DNA from: Bacteroidales bacterium UBA6431
GTDB taxonomy: Bacteria > Bacteroidota > Bacteroidia > Bacteroidales > UBA932
DNA: 64,000 nt
Assembly: GCA_002439095.1 (NCBI GenBank)
Contig: DJOT01000015.1
Span: 62,001-126,000, forward strand
Direction: 5' to 3'
Shown here: positions 7,887-17,495 of the stretch, piece by piece
Position numbering within the stretch: position 1 is the stretch's first letter
Layout of the letters: each line of letters starts with the position of its first letter
Made by a program: the position numbers and the translations under genes
Notes under the pieces: model-generated
The model's database searches: none
Told to the model about the DNA's origin: nothing
The model's input: only the letters and a program-made list of their open reading frames with translations

Positions 7887-9425
7887 ATGAAAAAACCATC
7901 CGCCATTTTGTCAATCCTGACAGCAGGGGCACTGCTCCTGGTCTCCGCCTGCGGGAAGCAGGGCGGAGATGAATTCGCATACCTCTACGAGAACCTCCCT
8001 TTCAAGATGGAGAGGGTCGCAAGACCGTCCATCCCTGACCTCCGCGTGAACATCAAAGATTTCGGTGGTGTCGGAGACGGAGTCACCCTCAACACGGAAG
8101 CTTTCGCCAAAGCGATGAAGCATCTGTCAGACAAAGGAGGCGGGCATCTCGACGTACCGGCGGGGATTTGGCTTACCGGCCCGATCGAGATCCTCAGCAA
8201 CTGCGACCTGCACGTCACACCCAACGCCGTCATAATCTTTGACCCGGACAGGGACTTGTATCCTATCATCAAGACCGTCTTCGAAGGGCTCGACACCCGC
8301 AGATGCGAATCACCTGTACACGCCGAGGGCGCACGCAACATATCCATCACCGGAGGCGGAGTGATCGACGGCAGCGGAGAAGCATGGAGGATGGTCAAGA
8401 AGTCCAAACTTACCGAGGGCGAGTGGAAGAAGCTCGTCGCCTCCGGCGGAGTGGTCAGCCGGGACGGCCGTATCTGGTATCCGGACGAAGGTTTCGAGAC
8501 AGCATCCAAGATCAGCAACATGAATGTGCCTCCTTCCGAGCTCACGGATGAGCAGTGGAACAGCATAAAGAGTTTCCTCCGCCCTAACATGGTTTCCCTG
8601 CGCAACTGCGAGAACGTGCTGCTGGAGGACTGCACATTCCAGAACTCACCTTGCTGGAACGTACATCCTCTCATGTGCAAGAACCTGATAGTCAACCGTG
8701 TCAACATCCGCAACCCTTATTATTCACAGAACGGTGACGCCATTGACGTGGACAGCTGCGAGAACGTGCTCATCACCAACTCGACTTTCGATGCCGGAGA
8801 TGACGGCATCTGCATCAAATCCGGCAAGGATGCCGACGGCAGGCGCAGGGCCCGCCCTTGCAAGAACCTTATCGTGGACAACTGCACAGTGTTCCACGGA
8901 CACGGAGGATTCACCGTCGGCAGCGAGATGAGCGGCGGCGTGGAGAACATCAAGGTGTCCAACTGCCGTTTCCTCGGCACGGATGTCGGTCTGCGCTTCA
9001 AGAGCACCAGAGGCCGCGGCGGAGTCGTCAAGAATATCTACATCAGCGACATCTACATGAAGGACATAGTGGCCGACGCCATCCTTTTCGACCTGTTCTA
9101 CGGCGGCAAATCAGCAGTGGAGGCCGCAGCTGAGAAAGATGAGACCATCAACGTTCCGGCCGTACCGGTAGACGAGACGACACCGGAATTCCGCGACATA
9201 TATATAAACAATGTCTGCTGCAACGGTGCCGCGAGGGCAATGCTCTTCAACGGACTCCCGGAGATGCCTGTGACCAACATCAACGTGAGCGACTGCACCA
9301 TCACCGCCGATGAAGGCATCACGCTGCGCAACTCTCAGGACATAACTTTCAAGAACGTGAAGTGCTTCCCGGAAAGCGGAGATGCCATCACAACCGTAAG
9401 AGTAAAGAATTTCAACAATATATGA
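7887..9425 (+). CDS. GH28 polygalacturonase-like lipoprotein
   Basis: Predicted hydrolysis of galacturonic-acid linkages in homogalacturonan or rhamnogalacturonan. It has a lipoprotein signal with lipobox LVSAC (Cys about residue 21), then a right-handed beta-helix starting with the pectin-lyase-fold motif NIKDFGGVGDGVTLNTEAF. Active-site motifs of GH28 are present: NGDAIDVDS, AGDDGICIKSG with paired aspartates, GHGG, and RFKS. The 512-residue length fits bacterial GH28. The stop overlaps the GH105 start by ATGA, indicating coupling. Exo- versus endo-action and exact substrate cannot be read from the sequence. Confidence 0.92.
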   Translation: MKKPSAILSILTAGALLLVSACGKQGGDEFAYLYENLPFKMERVARPSIPDLRVNIKDFGGVGDGVTLNTEAFAKAMKHLSDKGGGHLDVPAGIWLTGPIEILSNCDLHVTPNAVIIFDPDRDLYPIIKTVFEGLDTRRCESPVHAEGARNISITGGGVIDGSGEAWRMVKKSKLTEGEWKKLVASGGVVSRDGRIWYPDEGFETASKISNMNVPPSELTDEQWNSIKSFLRPNMVSLRNCENVLLEDCTFQNSPCWNVHPLMCKNLIVNRVNIRNPYYSQNGDAIDVDSCENVLITNSTFDAGDDGICIKSGKDADGRRRARPCKNLIVDNCTVFHGHGGFTVGSEMSGGVENIKVSNCRFLGTDVGLRFKSTRGRGGVVKNIYISDIYMKDIVADAILFDLFYGGKSAVEAAAEKDETINVPAVPVDETTPEFRDIYINNVCCNGAARAMLFNGLPEMPVTNINVSDCTITADEGITLRNSQDITFKNVKCFPESGDAITTVRVKNFNNI

Positions 9426-10612
9426 AAATGAAAAGACTGATCCCGACCATTCTGGCACTTGCAGCGCTGGTATCATGCGCCGACAAGGCAGAACCTATGT
9501 CCGAGAAAATGGTGCGCTCGCAGATGTCACGCTGCCCCGAGCCGACCTATCTCGATTATCTCAACGGAAAACTCAAATGGGGCTACACCCCGGGACTTGA
9601 ACTCAAGGCTTTCCTTGATGTCTACGACACCTACGGCGGGCAGGACATCTACGACTATGTCCACCTCTGGTATGATGATGTTGTAAACGCCGACGGCACC
9701 ATCAAGACATATTCTGTGGAGAAATACAATGTGGACCTCATCTGTCCTGGACGCTCGCTGTTCTACTTCTACGACAAGACCGGGGAGGAGAAATACCGCA
9801 AGGCTGTCGAGCTCATAAAGACCCAGATCGACGCTCAGCCGAGGACAAGCGAAGGCGCATTCTGGCACAAACAGATATATCCTCACCAGATATGGCTTGA
9901 CGGAGTCTATATGGCAGAGCCGTTCTACGCCGAATACGCCAAGAGATACCTGAGCGGAGCGGAACAGGCCGAAGCCTACAAGGAGATCGTCAATGAGTTC
10001 CTCACCGCAGCAAAGCACACATACGACCCTGCCACCAAACTCTATCGCCACGCATGGGACGAGTCCCGCTCCATGTTCTGGTGCGACCCTCAGACAGGTC
10101 AGAGCCAGCATTGCTGGGGACGTGCCTTGGGATGGTTCTGCATGGCCATCGTGGAGGTGCTCGACTATCTTCCGGCAGATTTGGCGGAGAGACAGAGCCT
10201 GATAGATCTTCTGAGAAGCATCTGCGCGGAATTGCCGAAATGGGCCGATCCGCAGAGCGGAGTGTGGTATCAGGTTCTCGACCAACCGGGCCGCGAGGGC
10301 AACTACCTCGAAGCCACCTGCTCCGCAATGTTCAGTTACACCTTCCTCAAAGGCATACGGATGGGTTACCTCGACAAGGATCTGCTTCCTTACGCCAAGA
10401 AAGTGTATGAGGATGTCGTCAAGGAGTTCATCTCCACCGACGAGCAGGGCCGCATAAGCCTCGAGAAATGCTGCTCGGTAGGGGGTCTGGGCGGCAGCAG
10501 CAAGCGAATGGGAGATTTCGCATACTATCTCAGCGAGCCTATAAGGCCTAACGACTCCAAGGGTGTCGGCCCGTTCATCTGGGCATCGCTCGAAATGGAA
10601 AGACTCAAATAA
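9422..10612 (+). CDS. GH105 unsaturated rhamnogalacturonyl hydrolase, lipoprotein
   Basis: Predicted to release unsaturated galacturonate from the end of lyase-generated pectic oligosaccharides, the YteR/YesR reaction. It has a signal peptide with lipobox ALVSC and then an alpha/alpha-barrel. Family motifs include QIWLDGVYMAEPF, which holds the catalytic aspartate, and HCWGRALGW, matching the WxRGxGW signature. The 396-residue length is typical. ATG 9422 is the start of the signal peptide and overlaps the GH28 stop. Its product feeds KdgF, KduI and KduD, which are all encoded nearby. Confidence 0.92.
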   Translation: MKMKRLIPTILALAALVSCADKAEPMSEKMVRSQMSRCPEPTYLDYLNGKLKWGYTPGLELKAFLDVYDTYGGQDIYDYVHLWYDDVVNADGTIKTYSVEKYNVDLICPGRSLFYFYDKTGEEKYRKAVELIKTQIDAQPRTSEGAFWHKQIYPHQIWLDGVYMAEPFYAEYAKRYLSGAEQAEAYKEIVNEFLTAAKHTYDPATKLYRHAWDESRSMFWCDPQTGQSQHCWGRALGWFCMAIVEVLDYLPADLAERQSLIDLLRSICAELPKWADPQSGVWYQVLDQPGREGNYLEATCSAMFSYTFLKGIRMGYLDKDLLPYAKKVYEDVVKEFISTDEQGRISLEKCCSVGGLGGSSKRMGDFAYYLSEPIRPNDSKGVGPFIWASLEMERLK

Positions 10613-10645
10613 AACAACACACTATTTAATCATTAGTTTATCATT

Positions 10646-11452
10646 ATGGCAAACAATCCATTCTCACTTGAAGGAAAGAACGCCTGGATCACAGGCGCTT
10701 CCTATGGAATCGGCTTCAACATCGCGAAAGCTTTCGTTGCCGCCGGCATCAAGAACATCATCTTCAATGACATCAATGAGGAGTTCCTCGAGAGGGGCCT
10801 CAACAACTACAAGGAGGCGGGTATAACAAACGTCAAGGGATATGTCTGCGACGTGACCAAGGAAGACGACGTAAGGGCACTCGTGGAGAAGATCCACGAT
10901 GAGGTCGGCAACATCGACATCCTCGTCAACAACGCCGGCATCATCAAGCGCATCCCTATGCACGAGATGACCCGCGCACAGTTCCAGCAGGTTATCGATA
11001 TCGACCTCGTAGGTCCGTTCATCGTATCCTCAGCCGTGCTTCCTGAGATGATGGAGCGCCACGAGGGCAAGATCATCAACATGTGCTCAATGATGTCTGA
11101 GCTCGGACGCGAGACCGTCTCAGCATACGCAGCGGCCAAGGGCGGCCTCAAGATGCTGACCCGCAACATCTGCGCAGAGTACGCAGAGTACGGAATCAAC
11201 TGCAACGCCATCGGACCTGGCTACATCGCCACCCCGCAGACCGCTCCTCTCCGTGAGCGCCAGCCGGACGGAAGCCGTCATCCTTTCGACCAGTTCATCG
11301 TAAGCCGCACCCCTGCCGGACGTTGGCTTCAGCCTGAGGAGCTCGGCGGACCTGCCGTGTTCCTCGCCTCACACGCATCCGACGCTGTCAACGGACATGT
11401 CCTCTATGTGGACGGCGGTATCCTCGCTTACATCGGAAAACAGCCTAAGTAA
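10646..11452 (+). CDS. kduD: 2-deoxy-D-gluconate/5-keto-4-deoxyuronate 3-dehydrogenase KduD
   Basis: Short-chain dehydrogenase that reduces 2,5-diketo-3-deoxygluconate to 2-keto-3-deoxygluconate in unsaturated-uronate catabolism. It has the cofactor motif TGASYGIG, the NNAG motif, and the catalytic YAAAK. Length is 268 residues and no signal peptide is present, so it is cytoplasmic. Homologues are often labelled gluconate 5-dehydrogenase; the immediate partner kduI 5 bases downstream makes KduD the better call. A 33-base gap separates it from GH105. Confidence 0.92.
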   Translation: MANNPFSLEGKNAWITGASYGIGFNIAKAFVAAGIKNIIFNDINEEFLERGLNNYKEAGITNVKGYVCDVTKEDDVRALVEKIHDEVGNIDILVNNAGIIKRIPMHEMTRAQFQQVIDIDLVGPFIVSSAVLPEMMERHEGKIINMCSMMSELGRETVSAYAAAKGGLKMLTRNICAEYAEYGINCNAIGPGYIATPQTAPLRERQPDGSRHPFDQFIVSRTPAGRWLQPEELGGPAVFLASHASDAVNGHVLYVDGGILAYIGKQPK

Positions 11453-11457
11453 CGGAT

Positions 11458-12300
11458 ATGAAACTCAATTGTCAAGTACGCCAAGCTTCAAGCAACATCG
11501 ACGCGAAGCACTACGACACCGAGCGTATCCGCAAGGAATACCTCGTGGAGAACGTGATGGTCGCTGACGAGATCAACATGGTATACTCCATGTTCGACCG
11601 CATCATCGCAGGCGGCGCAGTCCCTGTCAATGAAGACCTGAAGCTTTCAGCACCGGAGATCCTCCGCGCCGACTACTTCACACAGCGCCGCGAACTCGGC
11701 ATCATAAATGTCGGCGGCGCAGGCACAGTGGTCGTAGGCGACGAGGAGTATCACCTCGAATACAAGGAGGCCCTCTATGTGGGCCGCGGTAACCGCGACG
11801 TCGTCTTCAAGAGCGACTCCTCCGAGAAGCCGGCACGCTTCTACTTCTGCTCCGCCACCGCGCACCGCGAGACCGGAGTGAAGAAAGTCAGCAAGAAAGA
11901 CGCGGTGGTGATGCACCTCGGCTCCCTTGAGGAGTCCAACGAGCGCACCATCAACCGTCTCCTTGTAAAGGAAGTCGTGCCATGCTGCCAACTTCAGATG
12001 GGCATGACCGAACTTGCTCCGGGAAGCACCTGGAACACCATGCCGGCCCATACCCACGACCGCCGCATGGAGGTATACTTCTACTTCGAACTCCCTGAGG
12101 ACGCGGCAGTATGCCACTTCATGGGAGAGCCGCAGGAGACCCGTCATATCTGGATGCACAACGAGCAGGCAGTCATCTCTCCGCAGTGGAGCATCCACTC
12201 CGCCTGCGCTACCCGCAACTACACCTTCATCTGGGGCATGTGCGGTGAGAACGATGACTACAACGATATGGACTGGTGCGCTACGAAAGATCTCAAGTAA
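11458..12300 (+). CDS. kduI: 5-dehydro-4-deoxy-D-glucuronate isomerase KduI
   Basis: Cupin-fold isomerase converting 5-keto-4-deoxyuronate to 2,5-diketo-3-deoxygluconate. At 280 residues it matches the family length. The metal-binding cupin motif is visible as MPAHTHDRRMEVYFYFE, with the histidines and glutamate expected for zinc, and a later HSACATRNYTFIWGM strand. Cytoplasmic, with no signal. It is 5 bases after kduD and 2 bases before the DUF4861 gene. Confidence 0.96.
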   Translation: MKLNCQVRQASSNIDAKHYDTERIRKEYLVENVMVADEINMVYSMFDRIIAGGAVPVNEDLKLSAPEILRADYFTQRRELGIINVGGAGTVVVGDEEYHLEYKEALYVGRGNRDVVFKSDSSEKPARFYFCSATAHRETGVKKVSKKDAVVMHLGSLEESNERTINRLLVKEVVPCCQLQMGMTELAPGSTWNTMPAHTHDRRMEVYFYFELPEDAAVCHFMGEPQETRHIWMHNEQAVISPQWSIHSACATRNYTFIWGMCGENDDYNDMDWCATKDLK

Positions 12301-12302
12301 CA

Positions 12303-13160
12303 ATGAAGAAATTTTTTCTTGCACTTGCTCTCTGCGCAGGACTCTGCGCATGCAGCTCTCAAAGTGAACAAAAGGTAATGGCACGTTACGTGCCCGAGAG
12401 AGCCGATGACTTCGTATTCGAGAACAACCTCATCGCCGGCCGCATCTACGGCAAGGCCCTTGAGGGCAACCCGACTTCCCCGGGAATCGACATCTGGGTG
12501 AAGATGCCAGGTGGACTCGTGGCGAATGACTGGTACGCGCAAGCTCAGAAGGATCCTTCCTACTACCACCACAACCACGGCGGCAAGGACTGCTACAAAG
12601 TAGCTGTCAGTCTGGGCGGAGGGGCCTCAGTGCCGTACATCGACGGCGAACTGTGGTATCCTGCCACCAACTGGCGCTCCTACGACATGCTCGAGGAGAG
12701 CGCCGACAAGGTTGTCTTCGTCCTCCACTACCCTGAGTGGGAGGCCGCAGGCGTCAAGGTGAGCCTCGACAAAAAGGTGACCGTGACCGCCGACACCTAC
12801 TTCACCAAGGTTGAGGACAGCTACAGTTTCAGCGGTGTGGACTCCATCTGCGTGGCTGCCGGAGTATTCCGTCACCCGGGGCAGGACACCATCGAGGACG
12901 AGCTTGTAGGCACTGACCGCTACGCCATCTGGGAGCACGCCTCCGACCAGAACGCAGAGCCTGAAGACGGCATGCTCGGTGTGGCAGTGTATGTCCCCGG
13001 GGCTGAATCTGTAAGTGTCACACCCGACAGTGCACACGGGATCTGCACGAAGAGCATCAAGTCCGGCGAAGTCTTCACATACTACTTCGGCTCATGCTGG
13101 TCAAAGGGTGATGTAAAGACCGCCACCGACTGGTTCAACATCGTAAACAAACTCAAATAG
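12303..13160 (+). CDS. DUF4861-family lipoprotein
   Basis: Exported 285-residue protein with a lipoprotein signal (lipobox LCAC, Cys about residue 17) and a single domain I recognise as DUF4861. Proteins of this family are encoded in uronate-polysaccharide loci of Bacteroidota, but I know of no firm activity. The sequence has a conserved-looking YYHHNHGGKDCYKV segment rich in histidine and several tryptophans, compatible with a carbohydrate-active beta-sandwich. ATG 12303 begins the signal peptide, 2 bases after kduI. It is the last gene before a strong terminator, so it closes the kbl-to-DUF4861 transcript. Confidence 0.8.
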   Translation: MKKFFLALALCAGLCACSSQSEQKVMARYVPERADDFVFENNLIAGRIYGKALEGNPTSPGIDIWVKMPGGLVANDWYAQAQKDPSYYHHNHGGKDCYKVAVSLGGGASVPYIDGELWYPATNWRSYDMLEESADKVVFVLHYPEWEAAGVKVSLDKKVTVTADTYFTKVEDSYSFSGVDSICVAAGVFRHPGQDTIEDELVGTDRYAIWEHASDQNAEPEDGMLGVAVYVPGAESVSVTPDSAHGICTKSIKSGEVFTYYFGSCWSKGDVKTATDWFNIVNKLK

Positions 13161-13185
13161 GCTTTTCAAGCCTACAGAACCGACG

Positions 13186-13228
13186 GCTCCGTGCAGCGTC
13201 ATTTTTTCGCGGCACGGGGCTTTTTTTT
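13186..13228 (+). terminator. Rho-independent terminator after the DUF4861 gene
   Basis: GCTCCGTGC at 13186-13194 pairs with GCACGGGGC at 13212-13220 (nine pairs, one G-U), followed directly by eight T. It separates the kdu operon from the GH3 operon. Confidence 0.88.
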
Positions 13229-13246
13229 GAAAAAACACACCACAAC

Positions 13247-15907
13247 ATGATAACACTGATGCTTGGACTCCTGCTCCAGATGCCGGGAGTCATTGAATGG
13301 ACGGCAGACAAACATCCGGAAGTGCTGCAGGTCCTCGGAGAACCGAAAATCATAGAGACAAACCTCGGGAATGCCGTCGAGTTCGACGGCGTTGACGACG
13401 GGGTATTTCTGGACAGCGTCCCTGTCGCCGGGATGGAGGAATTCACCATCGAGATGATATTCAACCAATACCCCGGCAGCACATTCGAACAGAGATTCAT
13501 GCATCTCGGAGCCTATGGCGGTGCAAGAGTGATGTTCGAGAGCCGCGTAAACCCGGACAACACATGGTACTTTGACGCTTTCGTACACCTCGGAAGCAAG
13601 CCGGAATCCTGCGTTCTTATAGACCCGGAACTCACCCACCCGTGCGGACAGTGGTACAACCTGACACTCACGGCAGGCAAAGACGGACTTAAGAGCTACG
13701 TGGACGGAGTTCTGCAATGCAGCGGAGACCTCGCCTACAAGCCTGTCATCAGCGAGGGCAAGACCTCGCTCGGAGTCCGCCAGAACAAAGTCTGCTGGTT
13801 CAAGGGAGCCATCTACAAGCTCCGCATAACCCCGAAGATACTTAAGCCGGAAGAGTTCCTGCACGACCAGGACGAACTGAACCGCCTGCCGTACAAGGAC
13901 GCTTCCCTGTCGGCCGCAGAACGCGCCGAAGACCTGCTCGGAAGGCTGAGCCTGGAGCAGAAGGTGTCTCTTATGATGAACTCAAGCCCGGCCATCCCGG
14001 AACTCGGAATCCGCGAGTACGACTGGTGGAACGAGGCTCTGCACGGCTGTGCGAGGGCCGGCATCGCGACCGTCTTCCCGCAGGCCATAGGCATGGCCTC
14101 ATCATGGGACGATGAGCTCCTCAAAGAAGTGTTCACCATCGCCGGAGACGAGCAGCGCATCAAGTTCAAGCAGGCAAGACGTGCAGGCAAAGTGACAAGA
14201 TACCACGGACTTACCGTATGGACACCGAACATCAATATATTCCGCGACCCGCGCTGGGGACGCGGCCAGGAAACCTACGGAGAAGACCCATACCTGACAT
14301 CACGCTTCGGATACGCGGCTGTCACAGGGCTACAGGGAGAAAATGACGGCAAGTACGACAAACTCCACGCATGCCTTAAACATTACGCCGTGCACAGCGG
14401 CCCTGAAGGCACAAGGCACAGTTTCGATGTGTCAGTGTCCTACCGCGATTTCATAGAGACCTACCTCTATTCATTTGAAAAACTCATAAAGACGACTGAC
14501 GTCCAGGAGGTAATGTGTGCCTACAACCGTCTGGACGGTAAACCTTGCTGCGGCAATGACCAGCTCCTCACACAGCTCCTCCGTGAGAAGTGGGGTTACA
14601 AGGGACTTGTCACAAGCGACTGCGGAGCTATCAATGACTTCTTCAAAGCCGGCGGCCACCGCACTTTCCCGGATGATCCGTCTTCAGCTACGGCAAATGC
14701 AGTCCGCACTGGCACCGACCTCGAATGCGGAAGTTCATACAAGCATCTTCTGGAGGCCGTGGCCGAAGGAAAAATATCAGAAGACGACATCGATGTCTCC
14801 CTGCGGAGACTGCTCACCGCCCGCTTCAGGCTCGGCGAGATGGACCCGGACTCCCTTGTAAGCTGGAACTCCATATCAGAGGACAGGCTCGCCTGCGATG
14901 AATCCCGTGCGGTCGCACTCAAGATGGCCCGCGAATCCATGGTGCTCCTGCAGAACGACGGACTCCTGCCTCTCGGCAGGAGCGGCGTGAAATACGCCGT
15001 CATCGGCCCCAACGCCGCTGACTCCGTCGTCCTCAACGGCAACTACAACGGCACTCCGCGTTCTTCCGTGACCGCCATCGAAGGCATCAGGGCCAAGATC
15101 GGAGCGTCCAATGTGACCACCGACCCTTCAGAGGCCGACATCGTCATATATGTCGGCGGCATCAGCCCGAGACTGGAAGGCGAAGAGATGAAGTACAACG
15201 ACATCCCGGGCTTCAACAAGGGCGACCGCACCACGATTGAACTCCCTATGGATCAGCGCCGTGAGATTGCGGCTCTGCACGCCGCAGGCAAGAAAGTGGT
15301 ACTCGTCAACATGTCAGGCTCCGCCATGGGACTGTTGCCGGAAAGCGGCATCTGCTCGGCGATTCTCCAGGCATGGTATCCTGGGGAGGCGGGCGGCACC
15401 GCCATCGCCGATGTGCTGTTCGGAGACTACAACCCGGCGGGCCGTCTTCCTGTCACCTTCTACCGCAGCGATGCCGACCTTCCCGACTTCAACAACTACG
15501 ACATGGCCGGACGCACCTACCGCTTCTTTGAGGGCAAGCCTCTCTTCGCATTCGGCCATGGCTTGAGCTACACCACTTTCAAATACGGCAAGGCGAAGGT
15601 GAAAGACGGAGTATTCACCGTCAAGGTCACCAACACGGGCAGCCGCGACGGCGATGAAGTGGTCCAGCTCTACATCCGCAAGGACGAGGACAAGAACGGC
15701 CCGAAGATGTCGCTCCGCGGATTCCGCAGAGTCAGCATCCAGGCAGGGCAGAGCACCGAAGTCAGCATCCCGCTAGATGAGGAAGTCTTCAAGACCTACG
15801 ATGAGGCCTCTGGCGAGATGAAAGCCACGCCGGGGCACTTCACCCTGTTCTACGGCCCAAGCTCTGATCCTTCAACTCTCAAGACCATCAAAATACACAA
15901 CAGATAA
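13247..15907 (+). CDS. LamG-GH3 fusion glycosidase (beta-xylosidase/glucosidase type)
   Basis: Exo-acting retaining beta-glycosidase. The first 10-15 residues are a short signal. Residues about 20-200 form a concanavalin-like (LamG-type) domain with FTIEMIFNQ, QWYNLTLTAG and SYVDGV strands. GH3 then runs from about 230: GLTVWTPNINIFRDPRWGRG, KHYAVHSGPE, and the nucleophile loop GLVTSDCG with Asp458. A GH3 C-terminal domain (about 570-780) and an FnIII-like tail (about 795-875) follow. The FPQAIG and GRGQETYGEDP motifs resemble beta-xylosidases, so xylose is the likely product, but glucose or arabinose cannot be excluded. N-terminal LamG on GH3 is unusual. Start of the operon after the terminator. 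Confidence 0.9.
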   Translation: MITLMLGLLLQMPGVIEWTADKHPEVLQVLGEPKIIETNLGNAVEFDGVDDGVFLDSVPVAGMEEFTIEMIFNQYPGSTFEQRFMHLGAYGGARVMFESRVNPDNTWYFDAFVHLGSKPESCVLIDPELTHPCGQWYNLTLTAGKDGLKSYVDGVLQCSGDLAYKPVISEGKTSLGVRQNKVCWFKGAIYKLRITPKILKPEEFLHDQDELNRLPYKDASLSAAERAEDLLGRLSLEQKVSLMMNSSPAIPELGIREYDWWNEALHGCARAGIATVFPQAIGMASSWDDELLKEVFTIAGDEQRIKFKQARRAGKVTRYHGLTVWTPNINIFRDPRWGRGQETYGEDPYLTSRFGYAAVTGLQGENDGKYDKLHACLKHYAVHSGPEGTRHSFDVSVSYRDFIETYLYSFEKLIKTTDVQEVMCAYNRLDGKPCCGNDQLLTQLLREKWGYKGLVTSDCGAINDFFKAGGHRTFPDDPSSATANAVRTGTDLECGSSYKHLLEAVAEGKISEDDIDVSLRRLLTARFRLGEMDPDSLVSWNSISEDRLACDESRAVALKMARESMVLLQNDGLLPLGRSGVKYAVIGPNAADSVVLNGNYNGTPRSSVTAIEGIRAKIGASNVTTDPSEADIVIYVGGISPRLEGEEMKYNDIPGFNKGDRTTIELPMDQRREIAALHAAGKKVVLVNMSGSAMGLLPESGICSAILQAWYPGEAGGTAIADVLFGDYNPAGRLPVTFYRSDADLPDFNNYDMAGRTYRFFEGKPLFAFGHGLSYTTFKYGKAKVKDGVFTVKVTNTGSRDGDEVVQLYIRKDEDKNGPKMSLRGFRRVSIQAGQSTEVSIPLDEEVFKTYDEASGEMKATPGHFTLFYGPSSDPSTLKTIKIHNR

Positions 15908-17484
15908 TGAACACCATTCTTTCATTGCTTGCCTCCCTGCTCATGATTGCACCGGGAGGCGGCAAGTACACCAACCCTGTCCTGTTCTCCGATTACTCCG
16001 ACCCTGACGTGATCCGTGTCGGGGACGACTACTGGATGACGGCATCGTCGTTCACTTGTTTTCCCGGACTCCAGATCCTGCACTCCACCGACCTCGTGGA
16101 CTGGGAGATAGCAGCTGCGGCTCTTCCGGAGATGGGGCCCGCCTTCGATGCGCCTTCCCACGGCAACGGGGTGTGGGCACCGTGCATCCGTTACCACGAC
16201 GGGCGCTACTGGATTTTCTGGGGCGATCCTGACAAGGGGATTTTCCAGATCAACACCACCGACCCGCGCGGCGAGTGGAGCAAACCGCACCTTGTCCTCG
16301 AAGGCAAGGGGATGATCGACACCAGCCCGCTCTGGGATGACGACGGCAGGGTGTACCTCGTCCATGCATGGGCCGGCTCGCGTGCCGGTTTCAAGAGCAT
16401 CCTCAACGTCTGCGAACTTGACAAGGACTGCACCCGCGTGATCTCCGACCAGGTGCTCGTATTCGACGGCAAGAAGACCGGAGACGACACCGTGGAGGGG
16501 CCGAAATTCTACAAACGCGACGGCTGGTACTACATCTTCGCCCCATCGGGCGGAGTAAAGGAAGGCTGGCAGCTGGTTCTGCGTTCCCGCAATGTCTACG
16601 GCCCGTATGAGAAACGCACCGTGCTCCATCAGGGCAACACCGACATCCACGGCCCGCACCAGGGCGGCTGGGTGACCGATGTGGCCGGGGACGACTGGTT
16701 CATCCACTTCGAGGACCGCTATTCCTGGGGACGCGTCTGCCACCTGCAGCCGATGACCTGGGACAAGGACGGCTGGTGCATCATCGGCACCGACCAGAAC
16801 GGTGACGGCATCGGCGAGCCGGTGCTCAACTACCGCAGGCCGGCAGTGGCGGAGCAGTACAAAGGCAAAAAGCTCCAGGGCGTCAGCGCCACAGCCACCA
16901 CGACAGGATTTACCGGAACCTCCATCCCGCTCAACTGGCAGTGGGAGGCGAACCCGAAGTTCCACTGGTTCATGCTCAACCCGTCTCTGGGTTGCCTGAG
17001 GCTCAACTGCATCAAGAACCCGGAAGGATGGAAGAACCTGCGAGACACGCCTAACATCCTGGCGCAGAAAGTTGTAGGCCCGAGCACCGAGTTCACCACG
17101 AAGCTCGTCTACCGCCCGTCTTACGATGGCGAGAGGGTCGGCGTGGTCCTTACCGGACGCAGCTACAGCACCATTGAACTCAACTACGACGGGCAGAACG
17201 TGAGCCTCGTACGACGTGACTGCATCGATGCCAACAAAGGCGCAGCCGAGCAGACACTCTGCAGCACCGGGCTTGAGAAACAGCCTTTCGTGACGGTCTG
17301 GGTACGTGTCAAGGTGGGCAAGGATTGCCTCACCACGTTCTCATACAGCCTCGACGGCAAGAAATTCAAGACATTCGGGCCTGAGTTCAAGGGCCGCGAA
17401 GGCGACTGGATCGGTGCCAAGATCGGTTATTTCGCCACCGCGACCATCCAGAAGAACGATGGCGGTTCAGTAGAAGTCTATTAG
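15907..17484 (+). CDS. GH43 glycosidase with C-terminal beta-sandwich domain
   Basis: Inverting five-bladed-propeller glycosidase of beta-xylosidase/arabinofuranosidase type. The base aspartate lies in YSDPDVIRVG (Asp32), the modulating aspartate in GMIDTSPLW (Asp138) and the acid in TVEGPKFY (Glu197). A C-terminal concanavalin-like domain (about residues 330-525) resembles that of xylan-active GH43 proteins. Signal peptide covers the first 15-19 residues. The ATG overlaps the GH3 stop by one base (TAATG), a tight coupling that suggests both enzymes act on the same oligosaccharide, plausibly xylo-oligosaccharides. Confidence 0.92.
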   Translation: MNTILSLLASLLMIAPGGGKYTNPVLFSDYSDPDVIRVGDDYWMTASSFTCFPGLQILHSTDLVDWEIAAAALPEMGPAFDAPSHGNGVWAPCIRYHDGRYWIFWGDPDKGIFQINTTDPRGEWSKPHLVLEGKGMIDTSPLWDDDGRVYLVHAWAGSRAGFKSILNVCELDKDCTRVISDQVLVFDGKKTGDDTVEGPKFYKRDGWYYIFAPSGGVKEGWQLVLRSRNVYGPYEKRTVLHQGNTDIHGPHQGGWVTDVAGDDWFIHFEDRYSWGRVCHLQPMTWDKDGWCIIGTDQNGDGIGEPVLNYRRPAVAEQYKGKKLQGVSATATTTGFTGTSIPLNWQWEANPKFHWFMLNPSLGCLRLNCIKNPEGWKNLRDTPNILAQKVVGPSTEFTTKLVYRPSYDGERVGVVLTGRSYSTIELNYDGQNVSLVRRDCIDANKGAAEQTLCSTGLEKQPFVTVWVRVKVGKDCLTTFSYSLDGKKFKTFGPEFKGREGDWIGAKIGYFATATIQKNDGGSVEVY

Positions 17485-17495
17485 AAGTTGATACA

